The translations under genes were made by a program, and so were the position numbers. The notes under the pieces were generated by a model. It was not told the DNA's origin, did no database searches, and saw nothing but the letters and a program-made list of their open reading frames with translations. A stretch of 64,000 nt of DNA, from positions 2,666,001 to 2,730,000 of the forward strand of contig JAAROD010000015.1 in NCBI GenBank assembly GCA_012274445.1. The letters run 5' to 3'. Shown here piece by piece: positions 43,250 to 53,607 of the stretch (positions are counted from its first letter, which is position 1; every line of letters begins with the position of its first letter). The stretch comes from Sclerotiophoma versabilis. Its lineage: Eukaryota; Ascomycota; Dothideomycetes; Pleosporales; Didymellaceae.

Positions 43250-44633
43250 GGTGAATAAGCGTAATACAAAGAGACTCGTGTTTCTCACTAGCCGGCGCGC
43301 AAAATACCGACCAGACCTATCGTGCGTGGCATTTGTCGGGACCAACTCATCAGGCCTTTGCTCCTCGGCAGCTTTCCTACGGATCTTTCTCCCAGAGTTC
43401 AGAAGTAGACCACCTAGTCAATACATATGATATTTCATCTGTCACAAAATATTTTATCGTACTAATCTAATTGGAATAGTAGAACTTGGATAATTGTCCA
43501 GAAAGGGCACCAAAAAGGGCGAGAGTGTTATTATACAAGTACAAAACACGCATATTCGACGTGCTGATAAGCCCCTTCAGCGGTAAGGAAATTACAAACG
43601 ACCAGGCTGAGAATGAGTTGTTTAGCAGTAACCAATCTCGAAGCACTTCAACGTCTTACTAGCGGATGACTTTAGTGGATTGACATGCTCATCAACCATT
43701 GTCGATACTCTGAATATTAGGATTGACAAGATCGTCTTCGTGATCGGGCACATCTCGATATCTTTCGAAGTTGACCCGACTCAAACCTTGGCTATCAGCA
43801 AGGTCGGCCCGGGCCGACGAGAAGTGGGCATCCGACTCGTTGGCATGGCGTGTGAACGTATCATAGAGAAAGTTTGGCGTCAGCTAAGACAGCTATTTCA
43901 GACGCATATCAAGTGAATCAACACGTAAAGAGTAAGGTCCAGCTCCGCTGGTCAGGATCCGCCGGAAGCTTCGTGAGATGCTACGCTGAGGAACTGCTGC
44001 TGCTTTAGTAGCGCACTGGTACTCATAGTTTGCAGAACGACACCCCCCTCTTAGGCCAGTCTTTCGACGCAGGCTTTCAAACACGCAAGACGGTACCCTT
44101 ATGCTAGTTGAGTTAACATGGAGCCTTATTTTCAACGGCCTATAGCTGTATATGCTTTATGGCTGGTTAAGTATCTATAACATAAAGTTTCTATATTCCG
44201 TCTTTTCATCCTTTCATCATGGCCTCTTCAATGATACTTCTATTGAATGTCCTTTGTATACCAGATCGTAGTACATGAAGAGGTTGTAGTATAGTTGTAC
44301 TTAGTCTTTTGACTGCTCTAAATCCCTACTCTACATAACAGCAACTTTCAGCGTCCACGAAATAAGCTAGCCGAGAGATTTTTTCTTCATGCTACCTGTT
44401 TTGACTGTGATAAATAACTTCTGTTGTTCAGACATTATGTACGAGCTTCGAATCTATTGTACTGAAGATAGTTGCTACAAATAATCATTCACACTTAGGC
44501 TTCGCTTCAATTTGTTCGGAGTCTCAACGTCTGATCATGCATGTAGCGCATATGTTAGGCAGCATTACGATACAGTTCACTAAAAGCGCTACATTACCGC
44601 TGAAGCCGTTAGGTGTTACCTACTGCAATTACT
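43250..44633. other. 1.4-kb gene-poor, AT-leaning region
   Basis: Right of about 44100 the sequence becomes AT-rich with few open frames. No gene, repeat family or RNA gene is recognised. Confidence 0.4.
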
Positions 44634-45473
44634 ATGGTAGGCTTCAGCAGTAATATGCCGCACCACTGCGCGTTGGATACGCTGAACATGTTCGAGACTG
44701 TTGACATGAGGTTCAAAATAAACTTGCATACAGATAAGTTGTGCTTATATCAGAGTTTGTTTTGCGGATCCTCAACTTCAATATATATCTTATGCAACAA
44801 CTGGCGTTCTTATACGCCTTGCAGTGTCAACTCCAAAGCCCACAAGCCACACAAACACAAACATCCAGATAATCAAGCCCAGAAGAAACCCTACCAATCG
44901 TCGACCTCCGTCCAGGATTTATGCAACCGTCTAGATGCACTCGAAAAATGCATTCGAATCAACATACAGTACGCTTTCCAAGAGTAAGTTATATCTCTAC
45001 GCGGTCAAATCTTTGCAATTTTGTTTCGTTTGATCTGACCATTTATACATAGAAACCGGCATGACTCGATAGTTTCCCAATTGAGGGCGATAGAAATGGT
45101 TCAGCAAGATCTGGGCATTGCGCAGAATTCTAAGTTAGACTCGTTGCCACGGCGTTCTTGTCGTCCGCCACTGTTGTCCACTGTAGTCACGTGTTCGCGT
45201 TCTCACATCATCCCAGTCCACCACTCCATACGAGGTCGAATATCTAACATGAGCACACCACACCCCCAGACACCGCCACCTCCCTTTCTACCACCCAGTG
45301 AATTGGAAGATACCCTACTCGATGACAGTGAGCCTCCCACAACCTCCGCGGCGAAATATGGATTCAAGATCTACCGCACCGACTATAGCGATGAGACAAG
45401 ATGGGAGCGCTTCATGACCTACCTAAGCGCACACATTCAGGGACGAATAGAAGAAGAGAACCTTATTAAATAG
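44634..45473 (+). CDS. Hypothetical coiled-coil protein, possibly truncated
   Basis: Exons 44634-44983 and 45053-45473 (69-nt intron with GTAAGT and ATACATAG) give 256 residues. Splicing joins two halves of an amphipathic helix (DLCNRLDALEKCIRINIQYA then HDSIVSQLRAIEMVQQDLG), which supports the model. After a linker the frame enters a Pro-rich segment with an internal Met (45249) and then KYGFKIYRTDYSDETRWERF. That matches a sequence style common in repeated, lineage-specific Pezizomycotina proteins (usually GF-x-IYR-x-x-Y-x-D, W-x-RF). The normal protein would be much longer, but here it stops after about 30 residues at an AT-rich block. It could be two separate genes, or one gene cut short by decay. 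Confidence 0.4.
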
Positions 45474-46034
45474 TTCTACACATGAAAGATTTTTTCTAGT
45501 TCTATCCTTTACTATAATAGCACCTTTTTCTAACTTGGAACTTGACTAATTTATATATTTTATAACTTATTTCAGTCTTAAACATACGTAATATTAGTTG
45601 AGTACTTTAACTTTACCTCTCTATATAAAAAGACTTATCAAAACTTGATAAATTTTTATAAGAGTAGTTCTAGTCTAGAAGTGTAAAAGAGTAATATGTG
45701 TAAATACCGACTCTCTTCTTCGAGCTATAGATCTCTGCACAGATTTCTGCACAAGTCTCTGCACAGATCACGAGTGAACCACGACTAAAGATCATGTTTG
45801 AACGATTACCATTCCTAGAAGCGATGGATGCATTGAATCATTATGAATCAATACACTATACATCCCGGTTAGGTGGTCAGTGGTTTGGCATATAATATCA
45901 GTGTGAGTCGCAATTGTGCGTGAGATCAGAATCGAAGTGGTATTGTACAGCGGAAGCGGCTGGTGGAACTGTTTACTATGGTACAACAAATCTCCCCGTA
46001 GATGTAGGTACATCAATCATATGACACGCAGAGT
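45474..46034. other. AT-rich block and short tandem repeat
   Basis: Bases 45474-45720 are far more AT-rich than the surroundings and rich in TA, as expected of repeat-induced point mutation or a degenerate repeat. A 12-bp unit (like tctctgcacaga) occurs about three times at 45731-45766. No ORF is supportable before the mL67 stop codon. Confidence 0.55.
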
Positions 46035-47646
46035 CTACGCAGAGGCGGACTTGAAGGGGTTGGCCTTCCCCAGCATGGCCAAGACGCCGGTCTTCTGCTC
46101 GACGGGCTCGTCGAGTTTCGTGTAGAGCTGCGCTTTCTCCTCCTCGCTCTCGTGCAGGTGCTCCGGCCTCAGGGCTCTCAGGATGCTGCTCACCTCGTTC
46201 CTCTTCTCGATTTCGAACTCTTCGGCTGACAGGTAGGCTGTTGCGTCGCGGACGGCGTTGATGGCGAGCGTCTCGTGGGCAATGGCCTCGGGCCAGGAGC
46301 CTGCGGCGTAGAGGGCGTCCTGCATGTCGGCCCACATGACGCTCACGCCGTCGAGGGTGTAGGGGGTGGGGAGCATCTTCTTCAGGTGCTGCGGCAGCAC
46401 GGAGCGGGCGATGTAGTGGTCGCGGCTGTCGACCTGTTGCTTGGCCTCGAATGCCTGCTCGAGGGCGGCGATGTCGGCGGTGTGGCGGTCGAGCAGGTCC
46501 GCGTCGACGTCGAGGTCTTCCTGGGAGCGTGTGGGGTCGGGGTTCTCGAGGGCGTCGCGCAGGACGGCGGCTTGGTTGCGCAGTTCGGCGAGCTTCTCCT
46601 CGGCGCCAGGCTCGTTTGCTGGTGCAGCTTTCGCGGTCAGGTCGTCTTGCACCTTCTTGAATTGCTCGGCTTTGCGGAGGGCGTACTGCACGCGCTTCAG
46701 GCGGGTCTCGTGGCTGGAGCGGGCGGCCTCGAGGGCTCTCTGGTCGGCGTCCTTCTGCATGTGCTTCATCTTCATCTTCTGGGTCAGGCGGCGGATCTCG
46801 TGCTCCAGCCACTTGACGCTGCTGGCGGTGTTCTCCTTGGTGAGGGCGGCGTTGGCGACGGCGTCAATCGAGGCCCACTTCTTGTCCATGAAGTCGGCGG
46901 CCTGCTGCTGCTGCTCGGCGAGGGCGGTGGTCATGGCGGCGCCGTGGGCCTCCTGGATGCGCAGGACCTCGGCCAGGTCAGCGCTCATGTTGGCGCGCTG
47001 GTCCATGATCTTCTTGATGCGCTGCTCGATCTTCAGCTGCTTCCAGCCGGGGTTCGTCTTCTCCCACGACAGCTCGTGCAGCTTGCGGAACTCGCGCAGC
47101 TTGCGGAAGGCATTGTGGCCCTGCTCGGGGGTCGCGAAGGTGATGACGCAGTGCGGCGTCCACTCGTCAGGGCGCAGCTGGGCGGGGACCGAGTGCTTGC
47201 CGATGAAGGGCAGCTGGGCGAGGTGGTGGTCCTGGCAGGTCAGCAGGGGCAGGCGCAGGGGCAGGCGCAGGCGCAGGCGCAGGGGCAGGCGCAGGGCGGA
47301 CGGGGGCACGCACATCCAGCAGCTCCTGCAGCGAGTAGAGGATCTGGTTGGTCTTGATGCTGCGGAAGACGTAGATGATCTGGCCGTGGCGGGCGGTGCC
47401 GTCGGGGTCGGCCACGTCGCGCAGCGTGTAGGGCTTGATGGGCCTGACGGCCGTCTTGCCCGTCGGCAGCGGCTTCGCCTTTGCGTTCACGACCGTCTGC
47501 AGCCGGACGTGGCGCGGGTTCGACTGGCGCACGACGTACTGGGCCACCTTCTTCTCCAGCAGGCGCACGCGGCCGGACTCGATGCCCTCGAACGACACGG
47601 GCGCGGGCGGCAGCCTGTACCGCAGGCGGGCGAGGTTGCGGGGCAT
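46035..47646 (-). CDS. MHR1: Mitochondrial large ribosomal subunit protein mL67 (Mhr1)
   Basis: Exons 47646-47314 and 47231-46035 give 509 residues. The 82-nt intron (GTGCGT, TGCTGAC branch, GCCAG) is built of hexamer repeats. The N-terminus (MPRNLARLRYRLPPAP) is basic and mitochondrial in character. The core follows the fungal mL67 pattern: QIIYVFRSIKTNQILYSL, then after the splice QLPFIGKHSVPAQLRPDEW and FRKLREFRKLHELSWE, with VMWADMQDALYAAGSWPEA near the C-terminus. In between is a long charged coiled-coil insertion, making the protein longer than yeast Mhr1 (226 residues). In yeast the protein is both a mitoribosome component and a mitochondrial DNA recombination factor. It is divergent from the UVRAG-like gene across 271 bp. 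Confidence 0.9.
47240..47306. repeat. GC-rich hexamer tandem repeat filling the mL67 intron
   Basis: On the plus strand the sequence is nearly all ggcgca / gggcag units (caggggcaggcgcagg pattern) from about 47240 to 47300. The repeat sits between the donor and the branch site of the mL67 intron and accounts for most of its 82 nt. Confidence 0.9.
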
Positions 47647-47917
47647 GGCGGCGGATGGGTGGATGGATGGCGCCCGGCTCGCGGTGTCGCGCGATGTTCA
47701 AAAGTTCGCTGCGAGCGCGGGCCCACTTGGGCGCGGAGCGCGGAGGACGGAGGACGGCGGGCGGCGGGCGGAGGTCGAGCGCCCTCCCCCGAGCCCCGGC
47801 GCAGCATCAGGCACTCGACCATGCGATGGGAGCGGACCGCCCGCACTGCGCCCGCAACCCTCTCCACGCACGCATCCATGCCGGGCGGGTGAAGGCACTG
47901 CCCCTCCTGCTACCGCC
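47647..47917. promoter_or_regulatory. GC-rich bidirectional promoter region between mL67 and the UVRAG-like gene
   Basis: 271 bases separate the divergent start codons. The sequence is very GC-rich with runs of ggcggg and cggagg, and holds no TATA-like element. Both genes must be transcribed from here. Confidence 0.55.
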
Positions 47918-49887
47918 ATGGCCCAGCGCGCCCAGCCGCCGCCCGCGCCGCCGCCCGCGCCGCGCGAACGGCCCTGGCTGCTGCCTTATGTGTGTACTCT
48001 GCCAGCGATTGCAGCCGTGTCCCTGACCCCGCGCAGAACCGCAAGCTCAGGCACCTCCAGGGCATCACCGTCCGCAACCTGACCCTGTCGCCCGCGCCCA
48101 CGCGCTCGCGCGGGAAGACCATCGACGACGACGCCCTCCCGAGCGCCCTCAAGTCGCCGACCAAGACGCTGGCACTGCGCGAAGCCACGGCCCTCGCCCA
48201 TTCGCGCTCGTCGAGCGACCTGCAGAGCGTCGACGCCGAAGACGAGCACGACGACCGGTTCGACCATGGCAGCCTGCGCAAGCCAGCGACGCCCACGAGG
48301 CCCGTCCGGCCCACCAAGGGCTTGCGCCGCCGCTCGACGCTGGAGTGGACCAACGCCAGCCCATTGACGCGCCAGAAGCGGCTCGAGGACATGACGGCAG
48401 GCCGCATGGCCGACACCTTCTTCACCCTGCACGTCGACGCCCAGACCGAGCCGGTATACATCTCCGAGGTGGCAGAAAAGGCGATGAACCCCAACTTCAA
48501 GTTCTTCGATCTGGCGCCCTGTGCGCCGCCCGTCACTCGCCTCGACAAGCTGACCGTCAGGCTGTGGGCCAGAACCGAAACCACAAAGGACTGGCAGTTC
48601 TTGATCGACTACACCGTACATCTCGGCTCGCTGCAGTTCATTGGCAAGACACTGGGCGACTTCAGGCACCCCCTGCCCCAGAACTGCGTCTTGTTCCACA
48701 TGACCGACGGTATCTACACTAGCTTCACCGACTTGCCGGCCCACGCGAGGTCAGGCCAGGAACTGCTGGCCCCGCCCAGGGAGAACCCGGACGGCCGCGT
48801 CTTTACTTCGTCCTCGTACGATGCGCTCATGCGCCTGTCGACACTAGACGACTGCATCCAGGACGCCTTGATCACAAGAGACCGCATTGCAGACGAGATC
48901 GAGGGCATACTGGAGACCAACAGACAGGCCATCTTGACCGTCGAGCAGGTGCCCGAGGCAGAGGAGAGCCTAAGAACAGTGCAAGTCGCAGTCACCGCCG
49001 AGCAGCGCAGAGTATTGGCACTGCGCAGACGGCGGGACGAGCTCAAAGCGAGCATCCACTCGCGGAGAGAGAAGATGCAGGCTGGACGCGAAAAGGGCGC
49101 ACTCATAGCGTCCGAGTTGCCTACGCGGAAAGAACTGTGCAAAGAGACGACGGAAGCCATTGAGAAAACAGAAGAGGAGATTGCCGGCCAACGAAGACGG
49201 ATATGCGAAGACATTCTCAAAATCTACCCCATCGACCCTCTACCAGGCAAGTCACTCGCCTTCACGATACGAGGCCTGCTGCTGCCCAACTCGCACTTTG
49301 ACGATGCCAACCAAGAAGTCACCTCGGCGGCTCTGGGCCACACAGCCCAAGTCGTCAGCATGCTCTCGCCGTACTTCTCCGTGATACTACCCTACCCGAT
49401 CACACCCCACGGCTCAACATCCACCATTGAGGACCCTCTAGCCATGGGCCACCACAACGCAAACAACCCCCGAACCTACCCCCTCTACATGAAAGGCGTA
49501 GTCCGCTACCGCTTCGAGTACGGCGTGTTCCTCCTAAACAAGAACATCGAGATCCTCTCCAACGCCCTCGGCATCCGCCCGCTGGATATGCGCCAGACCC
49601 TACCGAACCTCAAGTACCTGTTGTACGTAGCCACGGCCGGCAAAGGCGAGCTGCCTGCGCGCAAGGCCGGCGGCATCAAGGGCTTGCTGAGACAAGACGG
49701 CTTCTCGTCCCGCAAAGGCAGCGTCGACAGCACAGCGACAACCAGTTCCTTCGGCGGCGATGTCAAGAGCAGTACTAGAGACGCCGCCTCGCTCAGGATT
49801 GACCACCCGACTGCGAACGGCGCTCTTGCAGCTACTCTGAAGAAGGCCCATGTTCTACCGGGGAGTAGATTGAGAACTGTCGAGTGA
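47918..49887 (+). CDS. UVRAG/Vps38-like subunit of the class III PI3-kinase complex
   Basis: Exons 47918-47989 and 48037-49887 (47-nt intron, GTGTGT...GCGCAG) give 640 residues. Splicing creates RPWLLPYNRKLRHLQGI, the N-terminal signature of the UVRAG family. A C2-like region follows (TEPVYISEVAEKAMNPNF, then DKLTVRLWARTE, and YTVHLGSLQFIG), then TDGIYTSF. A coiled coil runs roughly over residues 290-400, and the UVRAG/Atg14 C-terminal domain includes LAFTIRGLLLPNS, YPLYMKGVVRYRFEYGVFLLNKNIE and LPNLKYLLYV. The N-terminal CxxC pairs of Atg14 are missing, so Vps38/UVRAG (endosomal complex II) is favoured over Atg14. An AATAAA lies about 45 bases after the stop. Confidence 0.9.
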
Positions 49888-49961
49888 AAACTGCGCCACT
49901 ATTATCTAGTTCCCTGTATGTTTTAATAGGAAATAAAGCTTTTTTACTGTATATATATATG

Positions 49962-50052
49962 TAATACTGCTAGATTGATACTGCTAGATTATGATATTGC
50001 TGGACTGTCATACTAACAGTATAGTAGAATACTAACAGTATAGTAGAATACT
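49962..50052. repeat. Short minisatellites 3' of the UVRAG-like gene
   Basis: Two kinds of unit occur back to back: tactgctagatt(ga), about three diverging copies, then actaacagtatagtagaat as two exact 19-bp copies plus a partial third. Confidence 0.85.
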
Positions 50053-50505
50053 AAAGACATGTGCGGGATACTGGAGATTCCGACAGTTTGGTAGTAGAGA
50101 AGGTGGAGAGAAGGGAAGAGTGGAATGGTGGTTTGTAGAATAGAGTACAGACTATAATTATTCTTCAAGTGAAAGGTATCGCTATGCAGTGAACTCTGTA
50201 CAAGATACAAACACACCTCGCACACTGCAACAGACACTACAATAGACACTACCATGACAATCTAACTGTTCAGGGATGCTGATATGACACCCCCCTTTTC
50301 GATCCACTTCACGACCTGATATTTTTGAGTTAATGTCGCAGCTCCTTTGGAAGATCTTGACGGCCGGTGTTTTCCGCGTATTTGGGCGGCTCATTAGGCG
50401 CTCTTGGCGTTCCGACTCGCAAATTGCGGCGGGCGCGGAAAGGAGTTGGACCCACCACGGCTTGGCCAGGGTCATTGTCGGGCTCAGCGTAAAGGCTCGT
50501 ACTTG

Positions 50506-50575
50506 GTAGCACTTTGTAGCACTTCGTAGCACTTTGTAGGACTTTGCAGTATTTCGCTGCAATCCGTAGCAACTC
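50506..50575. repeat. 10-bp tandem repeat array (gtagcacttt) followed by (CT)n
   Basis: About seven copies of a 10-bp unit, exact at first (gtagcacttt, gtagcacttc, gtagcacttt) and diverging to the right (gtaggacttt, gcagtatttc, gctgcaatcc, gtagcaactc). A run of CT dinucleotides follows at 50573-50586. The array lies about 260 bases upstream of the ceramide synthase start. Confidence 0.88.
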
Positions 50576-50829
50576 TCTCTCTCTCTGCCGCCCGCTGCGC
50601 ATATTCCCACCCGAGGCTTGTGGCATTTGCTTGTCGACAAGTTCATCTGCAGGAACGCATTGAGTGCGCAATTGGTAACAAATATCCTTCCTTGCGAATT
50701 CGGATATTCTCGACTGTTCTACTACGATACTATACGATACGCTTTGCTGCGCTACGCTACCCTCGATTTCACCACCCTCGACCTACCCTCGACTACCTCA
50801 GGGCTTCCAGGGTCTGACGCTCGCTCGTC

Positions 50830-52421
50830 ATGACGGAGCCGTTTCCCCCTCTCCACAGCGCGGGGCCTGTCAACACTGGTGGAGGAATCGCCCGCAGGAG
50901 GAGAAAGAGTAGTGGTCTCGGTGCGGATCTGCCTGGCGATGTCGATGTGCCGAGTTTTGCGACCAGTAGGCGGCTGGACGGTATGGGCATGAAGAGTCCC
51001 GTTGATATGGTAGGTTTGACACTTGGGGTTGCAGGATGGCGCGTGGACCTCCTGTCGCTGCTCGCTGCTCTTCGCCTACTGCTTCACTTGCTGACCCTCA
51101 CAGCGATCAGACAAGCCCCGGCGCTCCAAACGCCGCACCGTCCGCCGCGGCCTCTCTAAATTCAAACGCGCCTGCGTGCGACACACATGGCTGCTCCCGC
51201 TCATCCTCCTCCTCACCATCCTCGCGCTGTACTTCGCCTACCCGCATCCCTCGAACCCCATCTCCGCCTGCCTGTTTCTCTCGTACCCGCTCCCGCGCGA
51301 TGACCCCCTCATCCCCGCCTCAGTCCGCGCAGACGCCAATGCGCCCACACACTACGGCAAGGGCGGGCGCGACTTCGCCTTCGTTGGCTTCTACATCATC
51401 GTCCTGAGCTTCATGCGAGAGTTCTGCATGCAGCGCCTCATCCGCCCCATTGCAATCGCCTGCGGGATCAAAGGCCGCGCCAAGCAGAGCCGCTTCATGG
51501 AGCAGGCGTACACGGCCCTGTACTTTGGTCTCTACGGTCCGTTCGGCGTCTGGGTCATGAGCCGCAGCCCCGTGTGGTACTTCAACACCACCGGCATGTA
51601 CGACGGCTTCCCGCACAGGACACTCGAGGGCGTCTTCAAGGCGTACTATCTCCTGCAGGCCAGCTACTGGGCCCAGCAGGCCATTGTCCTGCTCCTCATG
51701 CTGGAGAAGCCGCGCAAGGACTTCAAGGAGCTGGTTGCGCACCACGTCATCACGCTGTCTTTGATCTGGCTCAGCTACCGCTTCCACTTCACATACATCG
51801 GCATCGCTGTGTACATTACGCACGACATCTCCGACTTTTTCCTCGCCGTAAGCCCGCCCTTCTATTATATTATATAAATGTCAGTGCTAACGAAAACAGA
51901 CGAGCAAGATCCTCAACTACGTCGACTCGCCATACGTTGGCCCCTACTTCTTCGTCTTCATGTGCGTCTGGGGCTATCTGCGCCACTTCATCAACCTCAA
52001 GATCCTGTACTCGATCCTGACCGAGTTCCGCACCGTCGGGCCCTTCGAGCTTAACTGGGAGACGCAGCAGTACAAGTGCTGGATCTCGCAGTACATCACC
52101 TTTGCCCTGCTTGCATCGCTGCAGGCGGTCAATCTGTTTTGGTGGTTCTTCATCTGCAGGATTGCATACAGGTTTATCGTGTACAAGGACGCAGACGACG
52201 ACCGCAGCGAGTACGAGCCCAGTGACGACGAGTCCAGGGAGAGGCAGGAGGCGCTGAAGAGCCTGCGTACCAACGGAGAGGCGGCCGAGCCCGCAAACGG
52301 CGTCAAGAGGACCATCTCGAACGTCGATGCGCCGAGCACGCCGCTACAGACCAAGGACGCGAAGGAGCCCGAGACCATCGGCTCGAGGGTCAAGCAGAGA
52401 AAGAAGGGCGGCGCGTCGTAG
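50830..52421 (+). CDS. LAG1: Ceramide synthase (Lag1/Lac1 family)
   Basis: Exons 50830-51009, 51104-51847 and 51900-52421, all phase 0, give 481 residues. The introns are 94 nt (GTAGGT...CTCACAG) and 52 nt (GTAAGC, GCTAAC branch, AACAG). The N-terminal 90 residues are polar and basic (RRSKRRTVRRG). The TLC domain has about seven helices. The catalytic Lag1 motif is intact: HHVITLSLIWLSYRFHFT at about residue 273, then THDISDFFLA, which the second intron splits from TSKILNYV. ELNWETQQYKCW and FWWFFICRIAYRF follow. The enzyme N-acylates sphingoid bases with fatty acyl-CoA in the endoplasmic reticulum. The acidic, phosphorylatable C-terminus (DDRSEYEPSDDES) resembles the CK2-regulated tail of yeast Lag1/Lac1; which paralogue this is cannot be decided here. 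Confidence 0.93.
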
Positions 52422-53304
52422 AATATATCGCGCGACAAGCCAGCCGTGCAGAAGAGGAAGATGAAGAGGAAGATGATTATGATGATGATGAAGAAGAAGA
52501 AGAAGAAGAAGAAGAAGAAGACAAGACAGGAGATGAGAAGAAGAAAATCAAAAATCGATTCTTACATGGAGAAACAGCCGGGACTGGTTTCGAAAACGGA
52601 TGATATTGCTTTCCATGTTTGGTTTGAAAGGGAAAGGGAAAGAGAGGGAAAGAGAAGAGAAGAAAGAAAAAGAGTTAAAACTTTCTATCTTGTTTTTTAA
52701 GAAGTTTGTTTTTTCTTTTTTTTTTTTTTTTCTTTTTTTTCTTTCCCCATATGGCCTCAATTGCGCTGCAAAACCCTACTTTGAGCACATTGCTCATTTT
52801 TTTTGTACTATTAATCCCCTCTGTATTTGCGGCGCATATGCGCCCGAAGGGGGGGGGAACTACATACTTGTAATACGAAGTACACGAAGGCGATGAACGA
52901 ACGATTGAAGGTGGTCCGTGCGGCGTGCAGTAGTACACAAGTAAACATATAAGTAAAGGAGTGTCAAATGGTAAAACGATGAGTATGTAATTATGCAGGG
53001 AAGAGGTGTTTTGTTCTCAATTCATCGTATTTGTGTTTATGTTGATGGTTGGCATTTGTAATCTAGGTAAGCTTGTTCTTAATCCATACCGGATTGCAAG
53101 CTAAGGTAGATGCAAACTCGCCCAGGTTCAAATCCAAAACCCGGGGAAAGAAAATTCTAATGCAAAGACGCAACCCAAGTTTCTAGATAAAACGTGATAG
53201 TGTGATTGTGAAGATGCGGAAAATTTTAAAAGTCGGACAAATAGCTTCAGAGTCGTAAGAGTAGAGGAGGAGAAGAAGAAGTGGAAAAAAGTAAATCCCC
53301 CAAA
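52422..53304. other. Convergent intergenic region with homopurine and homopyrimidine tracts
   Basis: 880 bases between converging genes. The left part is a long purine-rich stretch with (GAA)n, followed by a T-rich tract (both listed separately). The right part is ordinary spacer. No gene is supportable. Confidence 0.5.
52446..52744. repeat. Purine-rich tract with (GAA)n at 52489-52521 and poly-T at 52708-52744
   Basis: From about 52446 to 52680 the plus strand is largely A and G, with an uninterrupted run of about ten GAA/AAG triplets and later gaaagggaaagagaggg. It then switches to an almost pure T tract. The layout is just after the ceramide synthase stop codon. Confidence 0.9.
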
Positions 53305-53607
53305 TCAAACAATAATCAACTTCTCCACCTCATCTCCCTTACGCCCCTCCATCCTGCTCCACGCAACGCACGTCAGCGCGCCGCACACTGCCCACATCAC
53401 GGGCACTGAGGCTTCGAGGGTGTCTATGTGGGTGTCAGTCATATCAATTCCATACCAGACGTGATGTGACGGTATCGTGGACGTACTTGGCTTCTCGACT
53501 TGCCCGGCCATCTCGACGATGCGCGCGGCGCGGCTTGTCGACGAGGAGGAGGAGGAGTTGTAGCGGATGAAAGCGCGGGGCGCGCGGGTAGCGATGCGGG
53601 AGAACAT
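53305..53607 (-). CDS. Small mitochondrial single-pass membrane protein (79 residues), unknown
   Basis: Exons 53607-53487 and 53423-53305, with a 63-nt intron (GTACGT, TGACTGAC branch, CATAG), give 79 residues. The intron is divisible by three and open, so an unspliced 100-residue reading exists. The strong branch site and tidy join (VEKP-NTLEASVPVMW) favour splicing. The N-terminus (MFSRIATRAPRAFIRYNSS) is a clear mitochondrial presequence, followed by a Ser run. One hydrophobic helix (VPVMWAVCGALTCVAW) precedes a charged tail ending EKLIIV. Size and layout resemble small nuclear-encoded inner-membrane proteins of the respiratory chain, but I cannot assign a subunit. Confidence 0.7.
   Translation of the reverse strand: MFSRIATRAPRAFIRYNSSSSSSTSRAARIVEMAGQVEKPSTSTIPSHHVWYGIDMTDTHIDTLEASVPVMWAVCGALTCVAWSRMEGRKGDEVEKLIIV

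Larger units (their letters stand above)
49888..50829. other. Intergenic region with several tandem repeats, upstream of ceramide synthase
   Basis: Holds an AATAAA at 49932, a (TA)n run near 49951, a minisatellite at 49962-50052 and a 10-bp repeat array at 50506-50575 followed by (CT)n. The last 130 bases before 50830 are a pyrimidine-rich promoter or leader. No gene is supportable. Confidence 0.55.

Noticed and set aside
46275..47892. Two very long plus-strand open frames (360 and 483 codons) opposite mL67
   Set aside because: They are antisense shadows in very GC-rich coding sequence. The minus strand has the recognised mL67 motifs and intron, while the plus frames are Gly/Val/Leu or Ser/Arg low-complexity with no domain.
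47986..48744. Long minus-strand frames opposite the UVRAG-like gene
   Set aside because: Shadows of the plus-strand coding frame; no recognisable product, and the UVRAG signature is on the plus strand.
53085..53150. B-box-like ggttcaaatcc
   Set aside because: Only two of the five expected T-stem pairs form; no cloverleaf could be drawn.
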